Source: CALEMW01 sp035447065
GTDB taxonomy: Bacteria; Krumholzibacteriota; Krumholzibacteriia; LZORAL124-64-63
Direction: 5' to 3'
Assembly (NCBI GenBank): GCA_035447065.1
Contig: DAOTGJ010000004.1
Coordinates: 62,001 to 126,000, forward strand
DNA length: 64,000 bases
Shown here piece after piece: positions 27,739-35,053 of this stretch. The notes under the pieces are model-generated. The model was not told where the DNA came from. It saw nothing but the letters and a program-made list of their open reading frames with translations, and did no database searches. Positions within the stretch are counted from its first letter, which is position 1. Each line of letters opens with the position of its first letter. The translations under genes were made by a program, and so were the position numbers.

Positions 27739-30700
27739 TCAGCGCATCAGCACCACGCGCTGCATGCCGCCGTGCAGGGTCCCGTCCGGGCCGTCCAGCT
27801 CCACGCGGTACAGGTATGTGCCGTTGGCGGGGCGGTCGCCCTGATCGTCGCGGCCGTCCCAGCGCACCAGCGCCTCGCCCGCCCGCACGAAGTCCGACAC
27901 GGCGACGGGGATGGTGGCGATGCGGTGGCCGGACACCGTGTACAGGTGGATGCGGCCGGCTGCGGTCGTGTCGCAGCGGAAGATGAAGCTGGCCTCGTCG
28001 CGCACCGGGTTGGGGTACACGAACTGGTCGATGATCTCCCCGCCCGTCGGGTCCACCGACGTGTCGCTCCACAGGGGGATCTCCACCGGGGCTCCGTCCA
28101 CGCGCAGCCAGAGGGCGGGATCCGCGCCGCTCACCTCCACCGTGAAGGCGAAGTCCACGGTGTGGTCGTCCACGCGAGTCAGCGTCACGCCGGTGAGCTC
28201 CACGGCGTCGCCTTCGAGCAGCAGCTCCGCGCTCTCGGACAGGAACGCCGAGGCCACCAGGCGGCCGGTGAACGATGTGGGCGTGCCGCCGTCGAACTCG
28301 TCCTCCCCCGGCGTGAACAGCAGGCCGTCGCGGTAGAGCACCACGCTGTTGGGCAGGTGCACGGTGGTGGTGGCGTGGGGCGCGTCGTCGCCCACGTCGG
28401 CGGTGTCGTAGACGTGGAAGACGAGGGTCTCCGTGGCCGGTGTCACCGGCACGCGGATCTCCCACACGGCGTACTGGTCGCTCTCGGCGCCCTCCGGCGT
28501 GCCGCCGGTCACGGTGGCGGCCACGTCGGCGCCGCCGTCGTCGCGCACGGCCAGACGGTCCACGCCGGCTTCGTCGAAGGCCTCCAGCGTCAGCACCAGC
28601 TCGTTGGACTTGTCCGACAGCGTCACCTGGGCGCCGTCCGGCACCGCCTCCCAGTCCTGGGAGAGCTGCAGCCGCGGCGGCGCCACGTCCAGCACCATGA
28701 GGCCGTCGCCCAGCAGGGCGTACTGGGCCACCAGGCGGCGGGAGAAGGTGCTCGTGCCGGCCGCCAGCAGATCCGCCTGCGACGCCAGGAAGAGCTCGCC
28801 CAGCACCCAGCGGGAGCGGCCCGCGGGCCCGGCCAGATCGCGCGGCGGATGATCCAGCCACACGTTGCCCATCACGCCCGCGAAGGTGGCGTTGTTGTTG
28901 AGGAATTCGAAGCCGGGACTGGCGTAAACGGCCACCGCGCCCACGCCCGGCTTGCGCAGCATCTTCTCGCCCAGCGAGGGCAGCGTGCGCGGATTGCTCT
29001 CCACGGTGTCGCGGGTCCAGGTGGCCAGATGGCAGCCCAGCCCCACGAAGATGAAGGGCTTGCCGCCGTTGGCCAGGAGGTCGTCCACATCCGAGCGCTC
29101 GCCGTTGACCTCGGTGTCGTAGAACACGCGTTCGTGGGCCATCTGGTAGTCGTTGGCGTGACCCTGGTAGTGGAACATCATGGCGCCCTGGTTGATCTGG
29201 GCGAAGTAGGGCGTGAGCGCCAGCTCCTCCACCTTGTCCCACATGGCGTAGAGGTCGCGCAGATCCGGAGGCGTGGGCGAGTAGGGGTCCAGCACGTCCG
29301 CCAGGTACAGGCGCGACGCGTTCAGGATGCCGGCGCTCCAGGCGTCGGCGCCGCCCAGGTCCTCCCAGCGCGCGGCCAGGGACTCCTGGCTGGACTCGAA
29401 GGCCTCCTCGTTGAAGCGGTAGCTCTGCTGGGAGCCGGAGCCCTGGATGCCGTCGGACCAGGCGTCGTCGGCCAGGACCGTGAGGCGGCCCTTCCAGGCC
29501 TCTCCGTCGGACGCGTTCTCGAAGTCGCGCAGCTTGTCCAGCATGATCCCCAGCTCCTCCGTGCTGTTGCACGGGAAGCGGGCCACGATCATCTCCGCGG
29601 GCACGTAGGTGTCGTCGGGGTAGTCGTCGCCGGCGGCCGGGTTGGCGAACCAGGCGTCCGACGGCAGCACCTCGTGCTGGTAGCCGATCTGCTCCCACAC
29701 GTGCCAGCGCGAGGGGACCCAGTCGCGGGCCTCGGCGCCGGCGTTCAGGGCGCGGGTGTTCTCCGACGCGTCGCCGAAGATCTGCAGCGCCCACGTGCCC
29801 CACTGGGTGGACGCGTAGCTGCAGAGGCGCTTGATGGCGTCGGGATTCTTCAGGCCGCCGCTGAACCAGTCGAAGACCTGGTGCACGTCCACGATGTGGA
29901 ACTCCAGCGGCACGGCCGAGCGCGCCGCGCGGTAGTCCGCCCACTGCTCGGCCTGGGCGCGGAACTCCGGATGGGTGATGACCAGCACGTCGGGCGAACC
30001 GCTCACGGCCGTGGGGTCGGCCGCCTCGGTCACCGTGCTCACGCGGTAGTACTGGTACAGGGGGAGCGAGGCCGCAAGGTCGCCGCCCACGGCGCGGAAG
30101 CGGCGCAGACCGGCGCCGGCCTGATCCGCGGCGATGGTCAGGGTCCACGTGCCGTCGCCCGCGTCCGCCACGTTGGCCGCGGTCAGGGCCACGGCCTTGG
30201 GCGCGCGCGGATCGCTCACGTCGAAGAGGGCCAGGTCCGATGTGGTGAAGCCGCGCACCTGCACGCGGCGCAGGCCCGTGCCGTCGCCCAGGTGGAACTC
30301 CAGGGCGTTCTCCACGGCGAGGTATTCCGCCTCGTAGCTCACCTCGAACCAGTCCAGCCAGCCCAGCATGCGCGTGGGCGTGGCGGCGTTGAAGACGCTC
30401 AGGGAGGCGTCGGCGAGCCAGTCGCTCTGCACCGGGACGCCGGCCAGCTGGGAGTCGAAGACGCCGCCGTCGTAGTCCACGCCGGTCAGGGTTCCCAGGG
30501 TCCAGTTGGAGGCGCCCGCCAGGGAGATGGTGTAGGAGCGCACGGCTTCGCCCAGGCCCACCACGCCGGCCCGCACGGTCACGTCGCTGCGCCCGGGCAC
30601 GGGCGACACGGCGTCCAGGTCGCGGCTCACGGTGCCGTCGAGCTGGGAGTTCCAGTGGTTGCGGTCCACGGTGATGTCGGTGGGCTGGTAGCAGTGGAAG

Positions 30701-31974
30701 GTGTCTTCCTCGCGATAGTCGGTGCGGCGGTAGCTCGCCACGTCGGTGCCGCCGGCCGCCGGCAGAGCGATGCTCTCCATGCGGGCCCAGGCCTCGCCGG
30801 CGTCGGGCTCGGACACGGCCAGGTAGTAGATGTTGCCCGAGTTCACGGGGTCGGCGGCCGCGGGGTTGAAGGTCTCGTGCGGGTCGCCCGCGTCGGGGTA
30901 GGTCACGTCGCCCTGGCTGAAGGCCACGTCGTCGCGCACGCGCAGGCCCCAGAACACGAAGTGATCGTCGCCGCCGAAGTCGCCGCCGTCGCCCACCATG
31001 TGGATGGGCACCTCGATCTCGTTGTAGAGGCCGGGGCCGTCGGCGTCGTAGCGGCGCTGGTAGAGGCGGATCTGCCTCTCCTGCACGCCGGTCAGGTCCA
31101 CCAGGCCGGCGCGGTCCAGGGTGTTGGCGTCCAGGCGCACCAGGCCGGTCTTGGTCACCGGGATGCGCAGTTCGGGGCGCAGGAGCGTGCCCTTGGCGGC
31201 GGCGCGCTTGAGCGGGCCGGCGGCCACGCTGCGCTCGGTGGGCCAGACCGCCAGGCGGTCGCCGTTGAGCAGGAAGCCGGAGAACTGCGGGTCCGCCGGG
31301 CCGGAGGCGCGCTTGCCGACGGAGGCGGGATCGGGGCGGAAGGTCACGCGCACGTCCGCGGCGGCCAGGGAGCGGCGCGCGCGGCCGGCGGCGTCCACCT
31401 CCACGGGACGCAGCGACAGCGCGGCGATACGGTGCCCGCGCCACTCCTGGATCTCACCCAGTTTCGCCGCCGCGGCCTGGGCGTCGGCGCGCACCATGGC
31501 CAGGCGCTGCGACTCTTCCAGCACGGGCTCGCCGGTGCGCGGCGTCTCGCCGGGCAGCACCAGCTCCTCCCCCAGCACGTCTTCACCGTCGGGCCCCACG
31601 CGGCGCACCGGCACCGGCGTCGGCACCACCAGGCGGCCGTCCAGCTCGTGCCAGCGGGCGTTGAGGATCTCCACCTCGGCCGTGTGCCCCGGCGGCACCG
31701 CGATCCAGCGGCCCAGCCCCGGCACGCGCGGTGCGCCCGGCTCGCCCACCGGCGCGAAGCCCGGCAGCGACGGCGTGGCGTAGGCGCTCCAGGGGCCGGC
31801 GGCGGCGACCGCCTGCCAGTCCGGAGCGTCCAGCTCCACGTGGAGGGTGAGGGATCGATCGTCGCTGGCGGTCACGCGCAGGGGCGCCGCGAAGGCGGCC
31901 GGCGCGAGGCCCAGCAGGACGCAGAAGACTGTGGTCCGCCACAGGGCGGATCGGACGCGGGCGCGACGGCTCAT
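27739..31974 (-). CDS. gingipain-like C25 cysteine protease with FlgD-like C-terminal domain
   Basis: A 1,411-residue secreted protein and the largest gene here. A signal peptide (ending APAAFA, about residue 29) leads into a propeptide-like N-terminal region. The C25 catalytic domain includes YQGHAN with candidate His939 and GLGCHL with candidate Cys981. The last about 90 residues form a FlgD Ig-like or T9SS-type C-terminal domain (YPNPVRDEASF, LYTVSGHRI, WDGRDDQGDRPANGTYLYRVEL). Such domains mark secreted surface proteins in FCB-type bacteria. ATG 31974 has GAGGAG. It probably degrades or processes surface or exogenous proteins; targets are unknown. Confidence 0.88.
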   Translation of the reverse strand: MSRRARVRSALWRTTVFCVLLGLAPAAFAAPLRVTASDDRSLTLHVELDAPDWQAVAAAGPWSAYATPSLPGFAPVGEPGAPRVPGLGRWIAVPPGHTAEVEILNARWHELDGRLVVPTPVPVRRVGPDGEDVLGEELVLPGETPRTGEPVLEESQRLAMVRADAQAAAAKLGEIQEWRGHRIAALSLRPVEVDAAGRARRSLAAADVRVTFRPDPASVGKRASGPADPQFSGFLLNGDRLAVWPTERSVAAGPLKRAAAKGTLLRPELRIPVTKTGLVRLDANTLDRAGLVDLTGVQERQIRLYQRRYDADGPGLYNEIEVPIHMVGDGGDFGGDDHFVFWGLRVRDDVAFSQGDVTYPDAGDPHETFNPAAADPVNSGNIYYLAVSEPDAGEAWARMESIALPAAGGTDVASYRRTDYREEDTFHCYQPTDITVDRNHWNSQLDGTVSRDLDAVSPVPGRSDVTVRAGVVGLGEAVRSYTISLAGASNWTLGTLTGVDYDGGVFDSQLAGVPVQSDWLADASLSVFNAATPTRMLGWLDWFEVSYEAEYLAVENALEFHLGDGTGLRRVQVRGFTTSDLALFDVSDPRAPKAVALTAANVADAGDGTWTLTIAADQAGAGLRRFRAVGGDLAASLPLYQYYRVSTVTEAADPTAVSGSPDVLVITHPEFRAQAEQWADYRAARSAVPLEFHIVDVHQVFDWFSGGLKNPDAIKRLCSYASTQWGTWALQIFGDASENTRALNAGAEARDWVPSRWHVWEQIGYQHEVLPSDAWFANPAAGDDYPDDTYVPAEMIVARFPCNSTEELGIMLDKLRDFENASDGEAWKGRLTVLADDAWSDGIQGSGSQQSYRFNEEAFESSQESLAARWEDLGGADAWSAGILNASRLYLADVLDPYSPTPPDLRDLYAMWDKVEELALTPYFAQINQGAMMFHYQGHANDYQMAHERVFYDTEVNGERSDVDDLLANGGKPFIFVGLGCHLATWTRDTVESNPRTLPSLGEKMLRKPGVGAVAVYASPGFEFLNNNATFAGVMGNVWLDHPPRDLAGPAGRSRWVLGELFLASQADLLAAGTSTFSRRLVAQYALLGDGLMVLDVAPPRLQLSQDWEAVPDGAQVTLSDKSNELVLTLEAFDEAGVDRLAVRDDGGADVAATVTGGTPEGAESDQYAVWEIRVPVTPATETLVFHVYDTADVGDDAPHATTTVHLPNSVVLYRDGLLFTPGEDEFDGGTPTSFTGRLVASAFLSESAELLLEGDAVELTGVTLTRVDDHTVDFAFTVEVSGADPALWLRVDGAPVEIPLWSDTSVDPTGGEIIDQFVYPNPVRDEASFIFRCDTTAAGRIHLYTVSGHRIATIPVAVSDFVRAGEALVRWDGRDDQGDRPANGTYLYRVELDGPDGTLHGGMQRVVLMR

Positions 31975-32022
31975 GCCGTTCTCCTCACCAGGGGTGGGTT
32001 CGGAAAAGGTTGGCTCGGGATC

Positions 32023-32051
32023 ATGGTAAGCAGGCACCACGGAGGGGTCAA
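32023..32051 (-). promoter_or_regulatory. promoter of the C25 protease operon
   Basis: TTGACC, 17-bp spacer, TACCAT on the minus strand, 49 bp upstream of the ATG at 31974. Confidence 0.65.
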
Positions 32052-32066
32052 GACTCCGGGAAACGC

Positions 32067-32097
32067 GGACGGGGGCGGGAAGTTCCCGCCCCCGTCC
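32067..32097 (-). terminator. terminator of the second tag protein gene
   Basis: 15-bp arms GGACGGGGGCGGGAA and TTCCCGCCCCCGTCC around a single base, 27 bp after the stop codon, followed by GCGTTT on the minus strand. It also insulates the protease promoter. Confidence 0.65.
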
Positions 32098-32123
32098 AGA
32101 ACGCGCGCCGTCCTGCAGCAGGA

Positions 32124-32756
32124 CTAGCGGAACAGGGCCTTCACACCGGAGAAGGTCATGTCCTCGTTGGCCACGATGCCGGGATCGTGGTTGATGGCGA
32201 ACACGGGCAGCTCGGGGTCGCCGGTCGGGTTGACCGACACGGCGAAGATGCCGGCGTTGGTCGGGCTGGCGTAGCCCGGCGTGTCCGGGTTGAAGGTGGT
32301 GCTGCCGGGCACGCCCTTGATGAAGAAGCTGACCTGATCCGTGGGAGCCAGCACGAAGGCGGAGAAGGTGGCCACCACCACGTTGCCGGCGGCGTTCGGG
32401 GTCAGGGCCAGGGGCGCCAGGCCGATGCCGACCTGGAAGCGCTGGTGGTTGTTCGTGTCGTTGGCGCTGTCCACGTCCAGGCCGGCCGTCAGGGCCCAGC
32501 TCGGAGCGGTGAGGCTGCCGGTGAACTCCACGACACCCTCCCAGCCGCTGACGCCGTCCAGGGACGGATCCACGATGACCAGGCTCAGGCTGACCTGCTC
32601 GAAGGGAGCGGAGGTCGTGGTGGTGAAGCTCGGGTCGATGCCCGGCGTGGCCGCCTGGCTGGACAGGTACAGAGCCATGGCATCCGAGCCAGGCACGCCG
32701 GCCTGGGCCACCGTCGTGAGGGCGAGCACGGTGAGTGCGACGAGCAATTTCTTCAT
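32124..32756 (-). CDS. secreted cohesin-like protein with VANEDMTFSGVKALFR C-terminal tag
   Basis: A 210-residue protein with signal peptide (MKKLLVALTVLALTTVAQA). The body is a beta-sandwich-like domain with SLSLVIVDPSLDGVSGWEGVVEF, a middle hydrophobic strand VVVATFSAFVLAP and GVPGSTTFN, also found in the gene at 33086-33685; the two are paralogues. The layout resembles cohesin or CBM-like modules, but I cannot assign a family. It ends in the shared tag with Gly instead of Asn at position 10. ATG 32756 was chosen for the signal peptide start; the open frame upstream lies in the leader of a good promoter. Confidence 0.85.
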   Translation of the reverse strand: MKKLLVALTVLALTTVAQAGVPGSDAMALYLSSQAATPGIDPSFTTTTSAPFEQVSLSLVIVDPSLDGVSGWEGVVEFTGSLTAPSWALTAGLDVDSANDTNNHQRFQVGIGLAPLALTPNAAGNVVVATFSAFVLAPTDQVSFFIKGVPGSTTFNPDTPGYASPTNAGIFAVSVNPTGDPELPVFAINHDPGIVANEDMTFSGVKALFR

Positions 32757-32923
32757 GGGTTCCAATCCCCTTTCCCTGGGTTTCAGACCAGTGAGCCGCA
32801 CGATCCGTCTCCTACAACGGGATCGTTCGGCGTCATCCGCTTCCTAGGTGCGATCGGCTCCGTCGAGCCTGGCGGTTCCGCTCTCGACGGTTCGCCCGAG
32901 TCGTGGCCTCGCCGTAGGCCATC

Positions 32924-32952
32924 AATATCCGGGGGATCGCCAGAACTGTCAA
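32924..32952 (-). promoter_or_regulatory. promoter of the second tag protein gene
   Basis: TTGACA, 17-bp spacer, GATATT on the minus strand. The predicted transcript would carry a leader of about 160 nt. Confidence 0.65.
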
Positions 32953-33010
32953 GGGCGGAGTCTTACCCCGGGCGCGCGCCCATGTAAACCGAAAATGCCG
33001 TGAAAGCGCG

Positions 33011-33046
33011 CAAAAAAAGGCGGCCCGGATCCGAGGACCCGGGCCG
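33011..33046 (-). terminator. intrinsic terminator of the third tag protein gene
   Basis: A 12-bp GC-rich stem with one mismatch (33021-33032 with 33035-33046), followed on the minus strand by seven U residues. It begins 40 bp after the stop codon. Confidence 0.85.
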
Positions 33047-33085
33047 TCCGAACCGTGGAGGCGGCGAACCGCTCCGCAGGTTTCT

Positions 33086-33685
33086 TTAGCGGAACAGGGC
33101 CTTCACGTTGGAGAAGGTCATGTCCTCGTTGGCCACGATGTCGCAGTCGCCGTTCACGCGGGCCACGGGCAGGCCGAGGCCGGTGCCCGAGGACACCTGG
33201 CAGGCACGCAGGTCGCCAGCATCGCTGCCGCCGGCGTAGCCGGGGGTGCCGTCGAACGAGGTCGAGCCGGGCACGCCCTCGCAGTAGAAGGCAACCTCGC
33301 CACCGGCAGCCTGCACGAAGGCGCTGTAGGTGGCCAGCACGACGGAGGGAGCGGCGGGCAGAGCCAGGCCGCCGGTACCGATACCGACCTGGAAGCCCTC
33401 AGCGGAGGGATCCACGTCCAGACCAGCGGACAGGGTCCAGGCACCAGCCACGACGCCGCCGGTGACGGTCACGTAGGCCTCCCAACCCGACACGCCGGCA
33501 GAGGCGCTGGGGTTGGTGATGCACAGGTAGGCCACGATCTGCTGGAACGGAGCAACGGTGCTCGCGCAGACCTCGGTGGCACCCATGTCGAAGTACACGC
33601 CCATGCCGTCGGCATCGGGATCGATCTGAGCCATGGCGCCGCTGGCGAGCAGGGCGACGGCCATGAAAGCTAACAACTTCTTCAT
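33086..33685 (-). CDS. secreted cohesin-like protein with VANEDMTFSNVKALFR C-terminal tag
   Basis: A 199-residue secreted protein (signal peptide MKKLLAFMAVALLASGAMA). It shares GVSGWE, LSAGLDVD, FQVGIG, VLATYSAFVQA and EGVPGSTSF with the neighbouring gene at 32124-32756, so the two arose by duplication. It has six cysteines in the mature part, unlike its paralogue (none), suggesting disulphides. The tag codons differ from those of the gene at 25407 by one synonymous base over 16 codons. AAGGAG precedes the ATG. Function is unknown. Confidence 0.86.
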   Translation of the reverse strand: MKKLLAFMAVALLASGAMAQIDPDADGMGVYFDMGATEVCASTVAPFQQIVAYLCITNPSASAGVSGWEAYVTVTGGVVAGAWTLSAGLDVDPSAEGFQVGIGTGGLALPAAPSVVLATYSAFVQAAGGEVAFYCEGVPGSTSFDGTPGYAGGSDAGDLRACQVSSGTGLGLPVARVNGDCDIVANEDMTFSNVKALFR

Positions 33686-33737
33686 TGTTGCGTCTCCTTG
33701 TGGGTTCAGGAAGCGATGTCCGTCTGGTGTTGCCGAC

Positions 33738-33764
33738 CGACCCTCGGGATGACCCCGAGGGTCG
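33738..33764 (-). terminator. hairpin between dockerin-like and third tag protein genes
   Basis: An 11-bp stem CGACCCTCGGG / CCCGAGGGTCG with a 5-nt loop, 75 bp beyond the stop of the upstream gene and 53 bp before the next start. No U-tract follows, so it may instead be a leader hairpin. Confidence 0.45.
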
Positions 33765-33839
33765 ACCGTCATCGTGTTGTCCTTCGGCGGACATTCCTTC
33801 CAGAGAAAGAATGACCCGGTGCTGTCTAGCCGACTCGTC

Positions 33840-34481
33840 TTACGGGCAGGAGGTGTTCAGACCACCAGCGTACAGAACGAGGTCGGACAGGTTGATCGCG
33901 CCATCGAAGAAGAAATCGATGGAGTAATCGTAGGAGCCGCCGGTGTACAGGGGCACGAAGACGATCGTGTCCGAGGTACCCTGGGCGCCGTTGCCGTCGA
34001 TGTCGGAGCTGTTGAACAGGATGTCCAGGTCGCTACCGATCAGAGCGCTACCGTTGATGATGACCTGGCACTTCTCGCCACCGGTGCGGTCGCTGTAACC
34101 GCCGGCGAAGAGGGCGCCGCTGAAGGTAGCCACGCCGTTGATGTCGGTGCTGCCGTCGGCGACGGAGCCGCCGTTGCAGGGCACCAGACCGCCCATGGAC
34201 GTCTCGAGCCACATATCCTCGAAGGGATACAGGAAGATCGGGAGACCACCGGCGTCCAGCAGCGTCACGGTGATGGTCGCGTCGACCTCACCGCCGACCT
34301 CCAGCTTGGCCTCGGTCAGGGCCTTACCCGCGCCGTTGGGCAGGGTGAAGACGGAGACCTCGGAGCCAGCCGCGGAGGCCGCACTGGAGAGGCTGAGATC
34401 AGGAATGCCAGCGAAGCTCAGGGTCGCGACACCCAGGCTGGCAACACAGATCATCAGACCGAGAATGTTCCTACGAAGCAT
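33840..34481 (-). CDS. secreted protein with dockerin-like C-terminal region
   Basis: A 213-residue secreted protein (signal peptide ends near LSFA). A beta-rich domain with an Ig-like feel (EVDATITVTLLDAGGLPI, then DINGVATFSGALFAGGYSD) is followed by a C-terminal block with two calcium-loop-like segments, SSDIDGNGAQGTSDTIVF and FFFDGAINLSDLVLYAGGL, ending in SCP. That pair resembles a degenerate type I dockerin. It does not carry the ANEDMTFS tag of its neighbours. AGGAGG precedes the ATG, and a strong promoter lies upstream. Binding to cohesin-like partners next door is an attractive but untested idea. Confidence 0.75.
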   Translation of the reverse strand: MLRRNILGLMICVASLGVATLSFAGIPDLSLSSAASAAGSEVSVFTLPNGAGKALTEAKLEVGGEVDATITVTLLDAGGLPIFLYPFEDMWLETSMGGLVPCNGGSVADGSTDINGVATFSGALFAGGYSDRTGGEKCQVIINGSALIGSDLDILFNSSDIDGNGAQGTSDTIVFVPLYTGGSYDYSIDFFFDGAINLSDLVLYAGGLNTSCP

Positions 34482-34594
34482 TAGGACACCTCCTAAAAGG
34501 CATGACCTTGCGAGGGTGGCAAACCCAAGCGAGAACGAGTGCAATTACCGTTGACCCTCCTTCCACTCCCATAAGTCCTTAACTTGACCTCATG

Positions 34595-34623
34595 AGTGTA
34601 CCACGCTGCCCTACGCCTCGCAA
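34595..34623 (-). promoter_or_regulatory. promoter of the dockerin-like gene
   Basis: TTGCGA, 17-bp spacer, TACACT on the minus strand; leader of about 105 nt. The rest of the 34482-34750 spacer is AT-rich with no gene. Confidence 0.7.
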
Positions 34624-34714
34624 CTCACTTTTTTTAGGTCTCACCCGGCTGTGCTCACTTTTCATCATCCGCTCATCCTGCCCGGCTGGGTCGCCCTATC
34701 TGACATTAATGCAA

Positions 34715-34746
34715 GAAAAATGCCCGACCCTCGCGGGGATCGGGCA
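34715..34746 (-). terminator. intrinsic terminator of tRNA-Val
   Basis: A 7-bp outer stem TGCCCGA/TCGGGCA, extended by inner CCC/GGG pairs, followed on the minus strand by TTTTTCTT, just beyond the tRNA 3' end. Confidence 0.85.
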
Positions 34747-34750
34747 ATTC

Positions 34751-34827
34751 TGGTGGGCGAAACAGGACTCGAACCTGTGGCCCCCTGCTTGTAAGGCAGG
34801 TGCTCTAACCAGCTGAGCTATTCGCCC
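34751..34827 (-). tRNA. tRNA-Val (anticodon TAC)
   Basis: A 77-nt tRNA: acceptor GGGCGAA/TTCGCCC, anticodon loop CTTACAA, T arm with GTTCGAGT, discriminator A and encoded CCA. Its first ten bases also contain the last codons and stop of the small membrane protein gene upstream, so the two are almost certainly on one transcript. Confidence 0.95.
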
Positions 34828-34994
34828 CCGGTCTGCAGGAAGGACTTGAGCAGGTAGACCGGCACCAGCACGCAGTAGCCCAGGATGAGCAGCAGGGGGG
34901 CCACGGTGGTATCCCCGGTGCCGAGGACCACGTAGCCGGCCACGATGGACGCGAGGCCGGCGGCGAGCCAGGCGGTGGTCTTGTCGATGCTCAT
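34818..34994 (-). CDS. small two-helix membrane protein (58 residues)
   Basis: A 58-residue protein with two membrane helices (WLAAGLASIVAGYVVLG and VAPLLLILGYCVLVPVYLL) and short polar ends. The start MSIDKTTAW has an AAGGAGAGGG ribosome binding site, a strong sign that it is real. Its final GGE codons and TAG stop are formed by bases of tRNA-Val. I do not recognise a named family; small proteins of this look are common in membrane stress or transport accessory roles, but none can be assigned here. Confidence 0.75.
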   Translation of the reverse strand: MSIDKTTAWLAAGLASIVAGYVVLGTGDTTVAPLLLILGYCVLVPVYLLKSFLQTGGE

Positions 34995-35053
34995 GATACC
35001 CTCTCCTTGCTCGGAACGGTGGATCGGCAAGCTAGCCCGAGGGCGCCGGGGCG

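Larger units (their letters stand above)
32757..33085 (-). other. intergenic region with leader, promoter and terminator
   Basis: 329 bp without a gene. It holds, from right to left, the terminator of the next gene, a consensus promoter and a leader of about 160 nt before the ATG at 32756. The leader contains a small inverted repeat ACGATCC/GGATCGT (32800-32826). No reading frame or RNA family was recognised. Confidence 0.6.

Noticed and set aside
27271..32127. 1,618-codon plus-strand open frame opposite the C25 protease
   Set aside because: GC-rich codon bias of the protease keeps the opposite frame open. The translation is low-complexity Val/His/Gly-rich with no motif.
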